Assembly (NCBI RefSeq): GCF_927798115.1
Contig: NZ_CAKMMG010000017.1
Coordinates: 1-62,225, forward strand
DNA length: 62,225 bases
Source of the DNA: Paenibacillus auburnensis
Lineage (GTDB): Bacteria; Bacillota; Bacilli; Paenibacillales; Paenibacillaceae
Direction of reading: 5' to 3'
Position 1 is the first letter of the stretch; every line of letters begins with the position of its first letter. Positions 16,844-26,290 of this stretch are shown here, in pieces. Made by a program: the position numbers and the translations under genes. Under the pieces are notes generated by a model, which did no database searches, had not been told where the DNA came from, and saw only the letters and a list, made by a program, of their open reading frames with translations.

Positions 16844-16875
16844 AAAAAAACCGGAGAACCCATTGGTTCTCCGGT
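16844..16875 (-). terminator. Intrinsic terminator after ftsH
   Basis: On the minus strand ACCGGAGAACC, loop AATG and GGTTCTCCGGT are followed by seven T residues. The eleven-base-pair stem is perfect. Confidence 0.95.
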
Positions 16876-16909
16876 CGAACTGTATACTCTTTATTCCGAT
16901 ATGAGCAGC

Positions 16910-18964
16910 TTAGACCAGGCTTCCGCCGCCGTCTTTATTGCCGCCGTTTGGATCATTTCCGTCCTCGGAATCCGTTTTGTTCGGGATATCCTTGGTCAGA
17001 TCAGGCAGTATGGCTGAGTCATCATCGGTTTTGCCCTGAATACGAACACGCACATCACCAATAGAATCAATGACTGGCTCCCCAGCTTCATGAGTCACCC
17101 CAGGAACTTCTTCCGGTTTGCCATCCTCAGTCAGGTACCCTTGCTCAATCAGTTCTTTGATCTGATCAAGTTCCAGCGTTTCCTTCTCAAGGAGAGTGTT
17201 AGCAATCAAGTGCATTTCCTTAGAATACTTAGTCAGCAGCTCACGGCAGCGCTCATAGCAGCTGCGGATAAAGTTCTGCATTTCCTGATCGATTTCGTAA
17301 GCAATGGAATCACTATAGTTCTGCTCATGCCCGATATCACGGCCAAGGAATACCTGGCCTTGGGATGTGCCGAACTGCATAGGTCCCAGCTTGTCGCTCA
17401 TACCGTATTCCATAATCATGCTTCGCACGATGCGCGTAGCCTGCTGGAAGTCACTGTATGCACCTGTTCCTACTTCACCGATAAACAATTCTTCAGCCAC
17501 ACGTCCGCCGAGGAGTCCAGTTACTTTATCAAGCAATTCTTGCTTGGTAACAAGCATACGGTCTTCCTTAGGAAGCATAATGACATATCCGCCTGCGCGT
17601 CCGCGCGGGATAATTGTTACTTTGTGAACCATGTCAGCATGCTCCAGGAAGTAGCCAACAATGGTATGACCTGCTTCGTGATAAGCCACGATGCGCTTCT
17701 CGCGTTCACTGATGACACGGCTGCGTTTCTCAGTACCCACGATTACACGGTCAATCGCTTCATCCACTTCCCGCATGGTAATGTCCTTGCGGTTACGGCG
17801 GGCAGCGAGTAGTGCCGCTTCATTCAGCAAGTTCTCCAGATCCGCACCGGTAAACCCGGTAGTACGCTTAGCGATAACATCAAGTCTTACGTCCTTCGTA
17901 AGCGGCTTATTGCGGGAGTGAACCTTCAGTACTGCTTCACGGCCTTTCACATCAGGGCGGTCAACCGTAATCTGACGGTCAAAACGTCCCGGACGGAGAA
18001 GCGCCGGATCAAGTATGTCTGCGCGGTTAGTAGCCGCGACGATGATAATACCTTCGTTGCCGCCAAAGCCGTCCATCTCGACGAGCAATTGGTTGAGCGT
18101 CTGTTCGCGTTCATCATGTCCGCCGCCGAGTCCGGCGCCGCGTTGACGGCCCACTGCATCGATCTCATCAATAAAGATGATACATGGAGCATTCTTCTTG
18201 GCATTCTCGAACAGGTCACGTACACGGGAAGCACCGACACCGACGAACATTTCTACAAAGTCGGAACCGGAAATACTGAAGAAAGGAACGCCTGCTTCAC
18301 CGGCAACTGCGCGGGCCAGCAAGGTTTTACCAGTCCCTGGAGGACCGACCAGCAGTACCCCCTTAGGAATACGGGCACCTACTGCAGCAAACTTACGCGG
18401 ATCCTTCAAGAACTCGACCACTTCGACCAGTTCCTGTTTCTCTTCATCAGCACCAGCGACATCCTCGAAGCTGATCTTCTTCTTCTCTTCATTGTACAGG
18501 CGGGCTTTGCTCTTGCCGAAGTTCATTACTTTGCCGCCGCCGCCCTGTGCATTATTGAACAGGAAGAAGAACAGGATGAACATAATCACCAGCGGGATAA
18601 TGGAAGAAAGGAATGTCAGCCAGATGCTGTCACCTTCCATTTTCTTCTGGGTTAACTCTACGCCATTGGAATCGCTGGCGGATATGAGTTCATTGATGGC
18701 TGCATCAGTAGGAGGAACATATGTGGAGAAGCTTTTCGATTTGGCATCAGTCGGTAAATTTTTGTATTCACCGGTAACCAAAAAAGCGTTACCTTCAAAC
18801 TGAATCGTCATGCTCTTCACATTGTTAGTTTTGATCTCCTGCCGTAACTCATCGTATCTAGGGAAATCGGCGGATTCATTTCCATTGCTGACAAACTGGA
18901 CAATGCCCACCACGACTAAAAATAAAATCAAATAAAAACCAGAATTCCGGATGAACCGATTCAT
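16910..18964 (-). CDS. ftsH: ATP-dependent membrane zinc protease FtsH
   Basis: FtsH is a hexameric AAA protease that degrades membrane and regulatory proteins; in B. subtilis it is needed for normal sporulation. The protein has 684 residues. Two membrane segments (about 10-27 and 116-136) flank an extracytoplasmic loop. The AAA domain carries Walker A GPPGTGKT (207-214) and Walker B IIFIDEID (262-269), and the M41 domain carries HEAGH (429-433). The charged C-terminal tail is rich in aspartate, asparagine and glycine. AGGAGG lies six bases before ATG. Confidence 0.98.
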   Translation of the reverse strand: MNRFIRNSGFYLILFLVVVGIVQFVSNGNESADFPRYDELRQEIKTNNVKSMTIQFEGNAFLVTGEYKNLPTDAKSKSFSTYVPPTDAAINELISASDSNGVELTQKKMEGDSIWLTFLSSIIPLVIMFILFFFLFNNAQGGGGKVMNFGKSKARLYNEEKKKISFEDVAGADEEKQELVEVVEFLKDPRKFAAVGARIPKGVLLVGPPGTGKTLLARAVAGEAGVPFFSISGSDFVEMFVGVGASRVRDLFENAKKNAPCIIFIDEIDAVGRQRGAGLGGGHDEREQTLNQLLVEMDGFGGNEGIIIVAATNRADILDPALLRPGRFDRQITVDRPDVKGREAVLKVHSRNKPLTKDVRLDVIAKRTTGFTGADLENLLNEAALLAARRNRKDITMREVDEAIDRVIVGTEKRSRVISEREKRIVAYHEAGHTIVGYFLEHADMVHKVTIIPRGRAGGYVIMLPKEDRMLVTKQELLDKVTGLLGGRVAEELFIGEVGTGAYSDFQQATRIVRSMIMEYGMSDKLGPMQFGTSQGQVFLGRDIGHEQNYSDSIAYEIDQEMQNFIRSCYERCRELLTKYSKEMHLIANTLLEKETLELDQIKELIEQGYLTEDGKPEEVPGVTHEAGEPVIDSIGDVRVRIQGKTDDDSAILPDLTKDIPNKTDSEDGNDPNGGNKDGGGSLV

Positions 18965-18993
18965 CCCCTACCTCCTCTCACAACGCTCAAGTT

Positions 18994-19023
18994 ATTGTAC
19001 CATAGCCTGCCCGGAGTCCTCAA
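18994..19023 (-). promoter_or_regulatory. sigma-A promoter of ftsH
   Basis: TTGAGG (19018-19023) and TACAAT (18994-18999) are separated by 18 bases on the minus strand, about 30 bases before the ftsH start. Confidence 0.75.
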
Positions 19024-19074
19024 ATAACATCAGGCCCGGGAATCTGATCCGTAGATCTAAGGCTGTCGATTAGT

Positions 19075-19614
19075 TCATTTGGAATAAATTTCAGGCTTCA
19101 GCACACCGACATAAGGGAGGTTCCGATATAGCTCGGCATAGTCCAGTCCGTAGCCGACCAGGAATGCATCAGGAATCACAAAACCGGTATATTCGGCTTC
19201 AAGATTAACTGCACGGCCTGACGGTTTGTCGAACAGGGTGACTACTTTGACAGAAGCAGCGTTACGGCCCTGCAGCATGTCAATCAAATAGCTGAGCGTA
19301 AGACCGCTGTCGATAATGTCCTCTACAATCAGAACATCGCGACCTTCAACTGATGTGTCCAAATCCTTGATGATTTTGACAATACCGGATGATTTGGTCG
19401 TACCACCGTAGCTGGATACTGCCATAAAGTCCATTTCAACGGGTACTGTAATGACTTTAACCAAATCTGCCATAAAGATAAACGCGCCTTTTAGCACACA
19501 GATCACTAAAGGCGTGCGTCCTGCATATTCTTCGCTCAGCTGGGCGCCGAGCTCCCTGATTCTTTGTTGAATTTCCTCTTGGCTGATCAAGATTTCCTGA
19601 ATATCGTTCTGCAA
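19075..19614 (-). CDS. hpt: Hypoxanthine phosphoribosyltransferase
   Basis: This purine-salvage enzyme makes IMP or GMP from hypoxanthine or guanine and PRPP. The protein has 179 residues, with the PRPP-binding loop VEDIIDSGLT (97-106) and the flexible-loop SSYGG (67-71). The start is TTG at 19614 with GGAGG eight bases upstream. It lies 45 bases after tilS; the tilS-hpt-ftsH order is widespread in Firmicutes (hprT in B. subtilis). Confidence 0.97.
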   Translation of the reverse strand: MQNDIQEILISQEEIQQRIRELGAQLSEEYAGRTPLVICVLKGAFIFMADLVKVITVPVEMDFMAVSSYGGTTKSSGIVKIIKDLDTSVEGRDVLIVEDIIDSGLTLSYLIDMLQGRNAASVKVVTLFDKPSGRAVNLEAEYTGFVIPDAFLVGYGLDYAELYRNLPYVGVLKPEIYSK

Positions 19615-19659
19615 CTTGCGAACCTCCTAAGTTATACTATGAAAGACTTACAGCGACCA

Positions 19660-21102
19660 TTACGTTTCTCCGCTTTTCTCCAGTTCTTCCAGAGTTAAGA
19701 GCAGAACCGAGGCCGTGTGCCGCCCTACTGCGGCATGCATCGAGCGTCTTACGCCCGGAATCCAGACGATATTGCCCAAACCATCACAAACGAGGGGAAT
19801 TCTAGAACGTTCGGAAGAAGGTATTTTATCATCAATGTAAATATCTTTTACCTTTTTGCTTCCGTTTAATCCCATAACCCTTATGGTATCTCCAGGCAAT
19901 CGGGAACGGACGGTCAGCGGCAGCACCAGCTCATCACTGTCAAACCAGGCCGACATCTTCCCGGAATCCTCCTCCTGTAAAGCAAAACTTTCCCTCTCCA
20001 GCACAGTCATTGTCATTGCTTTTCCGATTTCCCATAGCTCAAGGCGGGAGTCGGGCAAAGACAGCCGATATGTATAGCTAACCTGCTGCTGCGGAGGCTT
20101 GGACGAGAACAAAATGGTATCGTATTGCCGCACACAGATCAGCCCCCCACCCAAATCGAGACTCCATACGGTGGGATGTTCCTGCAGCGTCCCCCGGCGC
20201 ACTGCTTCGATCTTGGAAAAATCCAAGGTCCGTGAATCCGCCGACAGATAATTTAATATTAGTTTAATCAAACGCCGTTGTAAAGCGGAGGGTACGGCCG
20301 CAAATGAAGCTCTCTTAAAGGTGTATTTTCCATGCTCGAACAAAACTAGCTCTTCGAAGCATTTTAACGCATTCGCCTCCATAAATTCATCTTCCGCTCC
20401 GGCAATTTCGGACAGCTGCAGAAGCGACTGCTTTATTTTGGGGTTATACTTTTCCAGCATCGGCAGCACCTCCAGCCGAACCGCATTCCGCTTATATTTC
20501 ATAAGCAGATTGCTGGCATCCATGGCATAAGCAAACCCTTCACTCTGACACAGCCCGATAAGAGCTGTTTTGTTAATACGTAGAAAGGGGCGGATGAGTT
20601 CCACCTTTTTTTCGGTTCTTTTCCAGCGCATTCCGACCAATCCCGATGGACCGCTGCCGCGCAGCAGCCGCATCAGCACCGTCTCCGCCTGATCGTCTGC
20701 ATGATGCGCCAGTGCGACGGCGCGCGCCCCGTGCCGCTTGGCCGTTTCAATCAGAAACTGATAACGTTTCTCCCGCGCTGCCCCCTCCGGTCCCAGACCG
20801 CTTTTCTTCACAATAGAGGGAATATCAAATTCAGCCAGCTCAAAAGGTATGCCCAGCTCATCCGCCAGCGCGCGGACAAATTCAGCCTCCTCCTGCGACT
20901 CTGCCCTAAAGCCGTGGTTCACATGGGCGCATATCAGTTTTAGCGGTGTCCGGTTCAAGGATATTTCATGCAAAATACGCAAAAGAGCCACAGAGTCCGG
21001 TCCTCCGGAAACTGCGACTACAATGGTGTCATGGGGTGCCCACAGCTCATGTTCGGCCGCCGACTCCATTACGTACTGCACTAGTTCATTCATTTGCTCC
21101 AT
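19660..21102 (-). CDS. tilS: tRNA(Ile)-lysidine synthetase
   Basis: This enzyme modifies cytidine 34 of the CAT-anticodon tRNA-Ile to lysidine, so that it reads AUA. The protein has 480 residues. The PP-loop motif SGGPDS is at 32-37, followed by the ALAHHADDQAETVLMRLLRGSG segment in two conserved pieces, then the TilS substrate-binding C-terminal domains. The start chosen is ATG at 21102, which has AAAGGAAG six bases before it; the frame is open to 21213, but that extension overlaps yabT and lacks a ribosome site. Confidence 0.96.
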   Translation of the reverse strand: MEQMNELVQYVMESAAEHELWAPHDTIVVAVSGGPDSVALLRILHEISLNRTPLKLICAHVNHGFRAESQEEAEFVRALADELGIPFELAEFDIPSIVKKSGLGPEGAAREKRYQFLIETAKRHGARAVALAHHADDQAETVLMRLLRGSGPSGLVGMRWKRTEKKVELIRPFLRINKTALIGLCQSEGFAYAMDASNLLMKYKRNAVRLEVLPMLEKYNPKIKQSLLQLSEIAGAEDEFMEANALKCFEELVLFEHGKYTFKRASFAAVPSALQRRLIKLILNYLSADSRTLDFSKIEAVRRGTLQEHPTVWSLDLGGGLICVRQYDTILFSSKPPQQQVSYTYRLSLPDSRLELWEIGKAMTMTVLERESFALQEEDSGKMSAWFDSDELVLPLTVRSRLPGDTIRVMGLNGSKKVKDIYIDDKIPSSERSRIPLVCDGLGNIVWIPGVRRSMHAAVGRHTASVLLLTLEELEKSGET

Positions 21103-21151
21103 CTGCGGCTTCCTTTCCTGCCTGTTAAATACGTATGTAGTATGTATAATG

Positions 21152-22099
21152 TCAAAACCGGAGCACCCAGTAAATTGTAAAGGCCAGCACAAACAAAGAA
21201 AGCGCAAAGGCATTCTTCAGCCAGCGAGGAGTTGCCATGACTTCCTTAGCAGGTTTACGCTGATTATAGATGTGATGCTTCCACGCCGCCGCTGCCGCCG
21301 CCGATCCGGTAAACCCGCCCTTCAGCGCCAGACACAGCCAGGAGGAAAGCTTTTTGTCCGGCAGATTTCTGGCCAGTCTGATCAGCTCATCCACGCTCCG
21401 GGTCTGCGGAAGCTGCTGGGCAGCAACCTTCAGCCCGTCCTCATTAAGCAGGCGAAGGCACAGCACGGCAAAAGAAAAGAGGTCGTAGCTCTCATCCCCC
21501 GTGCGGCTCCCGGCGTTCCAGAACCCGCGGTCATGCCATTCGGTAAATTGCTTGACACTGCGCCCAATAGGGCTTGCACCGCCATAATCTATCAGCTCGG
21601 CTTCCCCGTAATCGGATACCATCACGTTCTCCGGCTTCAGGTCCCCAAACACAAAACCGCATTCGTGCAGCAGTTGCAGCTTCTCCAGCAGCTTCAGTCC
21701 GACCAGACCCAGCCAGGAGGCACCGTTTTTGGCCAAAAAAAGATGCAGCGGCCGCCCCTCCACATAACGCATGACGTAAAATGGCTCATTGTCCCCGCCT
21801 TTAAAGTCATCCGATTCCAGCAGATAAGAGGAGAGCGGAGATTCACGGCGAGCCCGGAACTCACTGCGCTTACGGCAGGATTGAAGGGAAGTCAGCACAT
21901 TGATTTCAGACTGCAGTTCAAGCGTGTCGTTTCCGACCTTGAGCGCATACTTCTCCCGTCTGCCTTCTCTTTGCACGAGATATACGGTTCCGTTCGCCCC
22001 TTTTCCCAGCAGCCGTTCGACAACATAGCGGTTCCCCCGCCATTTGCCTGAAATTACGGTGCCTACCGGATAGGGTGGATTAGACGACATACCCACCAA
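21152..22099 (-). CDS. yabT: Tail-anchored Ser/Thr protein kinase (YabT-like)
   Basis: This is a Hanks-type kinase of about 315 residues. The glycine loop GKGANGTVYLV (32-42), ATP lysine (Lys54 in YALK) and catalytic loop GDLKPEN (152-158, Asp153) are present. The metal-binding DFG appears as DYG (171-173) and the HRD motif lacks the usual His-Arg. One membrane helix lies at the very C terminus, so the kinase faces the cytoplasm. In B. subtilis YabT is active in spores and responds to DNA binding; this is known for that family only. The start could be TTG 22099, GTG 22096 or ATG 22090. It overlaps yabS by about 20 bases. Confidence 0.88.
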   Translation of the reverse strand: MVGMSSNPPYPVGTVISGKWRGNRYVVERLLGKGANGTVYLVQREGRREKYALKVGNDTLELQSEINVLTSLQSCRKRSEFRARRESPLSSYLLESDDFKGGDNEPFYVMRYVEGRPLHLFLAKNGASWLGLVGLKLLEKLQLLHECGFVFGDLKPENVMVSDYGEAELIDYGGASPIGRSVKQFTEWHDRGFWNAGSRTGDESYDLFSFAVLCLRLLNEDGLKVAAQQLPQTRSVDELIRLARNLPDKKLSSWLCLALKGGFTGSAAAAAAWKHHIYNQRKPAKEVMATPRWLKNAFALSLFVLAFTIYWVLRF

Positions 22100-22826
22100 T
22101 CATCCCTTCTCGTTCACCCTGGTCCTCGCTGACGCGGCGGTCACGGTGTTCATCCAGTTTATCATAACGGTAATGCTCAAGCACCTTGAAAATGGCCGGT
22201 CCTGTCGGTGTGGCTCCCCTCATCTTCAGCCTGCTGAACAGGGAGCGGACTTCGGATACATCGCTGCTCCAGTCCATATCAAGCGTGGCATCCTCGCTGC
22301 TGGAACGTCCGGGAAAATGGAACACGGCAAGCTCGCTGCGTCCTTCCCGCGCCTCTAGGCTGAGCGCCAAATCGCGGATTGCCTCCTCAACTGCAGCCAG
22401 CTTAGGCTTCATGCTTGCACTTGCATCTATGAGCAGTGCAATACGCAACGGTGTGGTCTCCGTAAGCTCATCTACCACAGTAACGACCTGCGAACGTTTA
22501 AGCGGAGGAAGCTCTTCCAGCGAGCCTTCACCGAGTATTTTTTTTACCTCTTTATTAACCGCCTGCTGAATCGTCTGAACCACGGTTTTCCGGGTCATCA
22601 TCTGCATCGTCTGCGCCAGCTGCGGCGTGCCGACGATCCGGCTGAGTCCGCCTCCGGCTTTGGCGATATCCGCAATCTCCCGGCTCCCAAGCTCCCCGAT
22701 TGTCCCGTAATCCACTACACCAACGACATTCACAGTGATTCCCTCCTGCCGGGCATGCGCCGCAGCCATCACCGGACTTTCCCCCACGTTCGAACATCCG
22801 TCAGTAATGAGCAAGATCTGTCTCAT
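22080..22826 (-). CDS. yabS: von Willebrand factor A-domain protein (YabS-like)
   Basis: The protein has 248 residues. A MIDAS-type metal site, LIDASASM (132-139), marks a VWA fold in the C-terminal half, with a partial VWA-like strand LLITDGCSN at the N terminus. The 3' end overlaps the start of yabT, and the pair is conserved between spoIIE and tilS in B. subtilis. There yabS belongs to the sporulation regulon; the biochemical role is unknown. A GGGGAG ribosome site precedes ATG at 22826. Confidence 0.85.
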   Translation of the reverse strand: MRQILLITDGCSNVGESPVMAAAHARQEGITVNVVGVVDYGTIGELGSREIADIAKAGGGLSRIVGTPQLAQTMQMMTRKTVVQTIQQAVNKEVKKILGEGSLEELPPLKRSQVVTVVDELTETTPLRIALLIDASASMKPKLAAVEEAIRDLALSLEAREGRSELAVFHFPGRSSSEDATLDMDWSSDVSEVRSLFSRLKMRGATPTGPAIFKVLEHYRYDKLDEHRDRRVSEDQGEREGMIGGYVV

Positions 22827-22899
22827 ACCTGTTCACTCCCCTTTGCCTTGTTCTGTTTCTAGCATATCCAAGGTTGAGAGATTTCAAACGCCGCTTAGG

Positions 22900-23330
22900 C
22901 GGACATTTCAGATAAAAACTATTAAAGTGAACATAGGGGAACTGCGAGGAACTTTTGGGCTTCCGATCGCTGTTGTCCTCCGATTTCTTTGATTGAACCG
23001 CCCATTGCGGTTGAAATCGGAGAACAAAGGCGAACGCTAACGCTTCTCCAGCTCCAAAATTCCTCTCCGTTCCGTAGATTCACATTACGGTTAAATCTGA
23101 AGGAGCACGCCGCTGAACCAGCGGCTTTTGAAACGGGGCGGGGCAGGGACGGGCGAGTCTATTGAATGGACTCGCCGGAATAGAGCTATAGTTGCTGACG
23201 CACCGGCCAACTATAATGGGAATAACTCCAACAAATTGGCTGCGTATTTCCAATAATCATAATTTAGTTGGAAAAACTCCATTAAGATCACGTGAAATCA
23301 GCCATTCAGTCAACAAGGCGGATAATTAAT
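22900..23330. repeat. Hairpin-dense non-coding spacer between yabS and spoIIE
   Basis: The 608-base gap 22827-23434 has no plausible gene but holds a run of inverted repeats. The pairs are CTCCGATTTC/GAAATCGGAG (22978-22987, 23013-23022) enclosing AACCGC/GCGGTT; GCCGCT/AGCGGC (23109-23114, 23120-23125); GGCGAGTC/GACTCGCC (23152-23159, 23169-23176); TATAGTTG/CAACTATA (23187-23194, 23208-23215); and TCCAAC/GTTGGA (23227-23232, 23267-23272). The appearance is that of a stacked dispersed repeat rather than of one terminator. Family membership is inferred, since other genome copies cannot be seen here. Confidence 0.55.
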
Positions 23331-23434
23331 TGGACAATTTCCCGCTAGACAGCAATCCTTCCATATATAATGCATAAACTATAGTTCAGGACGTATAACG
23401 GACTTTAAATGATAGGTTACCTACCAAATTATCT

Positions 23435-25945
23435 TTAACTCACGGTGCGCGGACGCTCCATCCGGCCAATGCCGGGCATATGCAGGCTGGACCACTCCGG
23501 ATGGAAATGATCAAGGCGGGTGACGACAATGGTCATGTCATCATGTATCTCATTGCCCTGATACCGGATTACCTTATCCAGCAGCTCATCGGCCATATCC
23601 TGCGGATCGTCGCCCTCAAGCTCCTGAATCAGCCGTTTCATCCATATCTCTTTATTAACGGCATATCCGGGCGCATCATAAATACCATCGGTCATCATAA
23701 TGAGAATATCGCCCGGGCGCAACTGCATGCTGATCAGATCGACCTCAATATCTTTTATAATCCCGATGGGCAGATTGCTTGAAGTAATGGGAATGACCTC
23801 GCTGCCCCGGCGGATAAAACTCGGTGCTGAAGCAATCTTCATAAAGGTTGTCTGCGCCGAATACTGGTCTATCAGCGCCATATCCACCGTCGCATAGAAT
23901 TCATCCGGTGAACGCAGCAACAGAATAGAATTGACCGATTTCACAGCCAGCTTCTCGTCCATTCCGGATTGCAGGAGCTTCTCCAGCATCGACAGCGCAG
24001 CGCTGCTCTCCATCCGAGCACGTTCGCCATTCCCCATCCCGTCACTGATTGATACCGCAAAGGTGCCATTGCCCAGCTCCACTGTGCTGAAGCTGTCGCC
24101 GGAGAGCAAATCTCCTCCCTTAGCCGCACCGGCCACACCAGTGCTCACTTCATAAGCCTTCGCCGAGCCGAACGTGACCATGGACAATCCCTCACGCGGA
24201 TGGACTGCCGTTTCACTGACGACGGCAATGTTCTCCTCCAGAATGTCAGAGAGCAGCGGGGCAATCATTTTGCGGCACTCATCAAATCCCCGTGTATAAG
24301 CATGGACCACCTCAATCTCTACCCGTCCGGGATCAAGACTGAGAATCTCAATGCTGTGAATGGACAGTCCCAGCTTCTCCAAGGCTTCACGGATCTGGCT
24401 TTCCTGCCGGTACATAGCCTGTCCCTCACGTTTAATCTCTTTGGCCAGATCCTCCATAACCTGTGAGACGCCGGATAACTGCTCAGCAACAAATTGGCGG
24501 CTGTCGTATATTTGTCTTTTCCACCGCATATCATGCTGGTAAAGATCATATTGGCCTTTCATGACTTCCAGCACCTCGGACGTCTTGCCGCAAATCCGGT
24601 TCCACTCCGGAGGAAGCTGGGCGGCCGTTATATCCGGGCACTCTTCTACCGTAGTCATCATATCTGTCATGTATCTGTAGGTTTGATAGAACTTGGCATC
24701 CCAGCAGTGGGTCCGGCGGATGCAGCCGGCGCAGGCGCCTTCGGTTACGGTGCTCATGAAATCCTCCATTTCACGATCCGTCTTCCCCGCTTCCCCGGCC
24801 CGGGGAATTTGGCCGAAGCTGCTGGACAGCTGCTGGAATACTTGGGAAAACTGCGTAACCCGGTCTGCCGTAATATCTCTTACTCTACGGGCATATTCAT
24901 GCTGCGACCGGCTGTGATCGGCAGTACCCGGTACATATTTGGCAATGGCAGAAATAATGCCTTTAGGTGTGATAAGAAACAACAGCACAGCTGCACTGGT
25001 CTCCCAGGTTGAGGCCATTACATCACCCGGTCCGAGAAAATAAACGGACAGAATGGTTGATCCGAGCAGCATTCCCATGGATACTGCCCCTTTGCGCCCG
25101 GACTGCATCATACCGGCCAGCATGCCCGAGAAGGCAAGCAGGCTCATTTGGTAGATAGCCCCGATATCGGCAAGACTGAGAATTAGGCCCGTCACTACCC
25201 CAACGGCAGCACCGAGTGGAGCACCGCCGGCCAGCGCAAACAGCAAAATGAGGTACCGGGATAATATATGTTCCAGCGACAATCCGTCTACGGTCCAGCC
25301 TACAAGACCGGTCATTACGGAAGCGAGCAGAATGATCAGGCATAAGATCTCATCACTGCGCAGCGCCCGGCTTTTCTGCTTAAACGTAAAGAGCGGAAGC
25401 GCCTGCAAGAACACTAGCGTCAGCACAAACCCGAGAAGTGCATCAATGACGGACATCATCAGCGGATACCAGGCGATGGAAGGTCCAATCACCACCCGGA
25501 ACAGGCCGACCATAAACGACGATACGAATACCATCAGCGGTGCATAGGAGAGGTCTACACGCTGAAAGTTCTCAAGCCCTTTATAGATCAGGAAGAAAAT
25601 AATCAGTTCAGAAGCAACTACAATAGCACCGGGAAACGGCGTGAACAGACTGCCAAGAACGATAGCCGCGGCCACGGGCAGCATAGAATCTCTCCGCATA
25701 AACACAATGACAGCAAAGTAAGCTGCAGCAAAGGGTGACAGCTCGTCCAAAATCATGGCCCGTCCCAACAGAAAGCCCATAAGACTCAGCAGCAGCATCC
25801 ATTTCTTGACTGTGATAAGCTGGAAAAGCGGCTGCTTCATACCCCAGTTCTTAAACCGCATACTCCAGGCTTCTTCCTTCTGCGCCTTGTCCTTGCTTCC
25901 AGCTTTGGCCCACTCCGGCAAATTCACCACATTGCTTTTATTCAT
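23435..25945 (-). CDS. spoIIE: Stage II sporulation protein E, membrane PP2C phosphatase
   Basis: SpoIIE dephosphorylates SpoIIAA in the forespore and so releases sigma-F; it also acts at the polar septum with FtsZ. The protein has 836 residues. About ten hydrophobic segments occupy residues 45-330, followed by a regulatory middle region with a CAGCIRRTHCW cysteine motif, and the PP2C domain near residues 590-810. Metal-ligand motifs SISDGMGNGERA and MMTDGIYDAPG and the DDMTIVV strand are all present, so the phosphatase looks active. Only a weak GGTGG ribosome site precedes ATG at 25945. Confidence 0.96.
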   Translation of the reverse strand: MNKSNVVNLPEWAKAGSKDKAQKEEAWSMRFKNWGMKQPLFQLITVKKWMLLLSLMGFLLGRAMILDELSPFAAAYFAVIVFMRRDSMLPVAAAIVLGSLFTPFPGAIVVASELIIFFLIYKGLENFQRVDLSYAPLMVFVSSFMVGLFRVVIGPSIAWYPLMMSVIDALLGFVLTLVFLQALPLFTFKQKSRALRSDEILCLIILLASVMTGLVGWTVDGLSLEHILSRYLILLFALAGGAPLGAAVGVVTGLILSLADIGAIYQMSLLAFSGMLAGMMQSGRKGAVSMGMLLGSTILSVYFLGPGDVMASTWETSAAVLLFLITPKGIISAIAKYVPGTADHSRSQHEYARRVRDITADRVTQFSQVFQQLSSSFGQIPRAGEAGKTDREMEDFMSTVTEGACAGCIRRTHCWDAKFYQTYRYMTDMMTTVEECPDITAAQLPPEWNRICGKTSEVLEVMKGQYDLYQHDMRWKRQIYDSRQFVAEQLSGVSQVMEDLAKEIKREGQAMYRQESQIREALEKLGLSIHSIEILSLDPGRVEIEVVHAYTRGFDECRKMIAPLLSDILEENIAVVSETAVHPREGLSMVTFGSAKAYEVSTGVAGAAKGGDLLSGDSFSTVELGNGTFAVSISDGMGNGERARMESSAALSMLEKLLQSGMDEKLAVKSVNSILLLRSPDEFYATVDMALIDQYSAQTTFMKIASAPSFIRRGSEVIPITSSNLPIGIIKDIEVDLISMQLRPGDILIMMTDGIYDAPGYAVNKEIWMKRLIQELEGDDPQDMADELLDKVIRYQGNEIHDDMTIVVTRLDHFHPEWSSLHMPGIGRMERPRTVS

Positions 25946-25982
25946 TTCCTTTGCACCACCCGTTTAAGAATTTATGGTTCTC

Positions 25983-26051
25983 ATTATAAGCGGGCGGTTC
26001 TATTAAAGTTTGTCAGAAACAGAGAGCGGCGCTCAAGAAATTTCCGACAAA
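25983..26051 (-). promoter_or_regulatory. spoIIE promoter with wide spacer and 0A-like boxes
   Basis: On the minus strand a perfect -10 TATAAT (25983-25988) lies 22 bases from CTGACA (26011-26016), an over-long spacer like that of Spo0A-activated sigma-A promoters such as B. subtilis spoIIE and spoIIG. Two 0A-box-like elements flank the -35 in opposite orientations: TTTGTCGGAAA (minus strand, 26041-26051) and GTTTGTCAGAAAC (plus strand, 26008-26020). Neither is a perfect TGTCGAA. The rest of the 345-base gap to yabR holds the yabR terminator. Confidence 0.7.
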
Positions 26052-26233
26052 AAAGCCTGCGCCGACATTTTATGGAAATTTAGAGCTATCCCTTACGGGT
26101 CAGCGGATTGATAGACTTTAAGATTGCGCTCCTCCCAAAGATCGGAAAGCGCTACCGCGGACATTCGTCAGCGATTGCCTTGGAGTTATGTGAGATTGGC
26201 AAGGATGCTGTCGGCAATTTGTGTGCCAGCGAC

Positions 26234-26270
26234 AAAAAAACCGCAAGGGGCAATTGCCCCCGCGGTTATT
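26234..26270 (-). terminator. Intrinsic terminator after yabR
   Basis: On the minus strand AACCGC and GCGGTT enclose a second stem, GGGGCAATTGCCCC, and are followed by seven T residues. Confidence 0.9.
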
Positions 26271-26290
26271 TATGATGTACAAGTATTGAA

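Noticed and set aside
17090..18655. Long plus-strand frames opposite ftsH
   Set aside because: Antisense shadows of the ftsH coding sequence without ribosome sites.
25946..26290. Expected tRNA genes near spoIIE
   Set aside because: B. subtilis has tRNA genes in this neighbourhood; the spacer here shows only the yabR terminator and the spoIIE promoter, with no tRNA arms.
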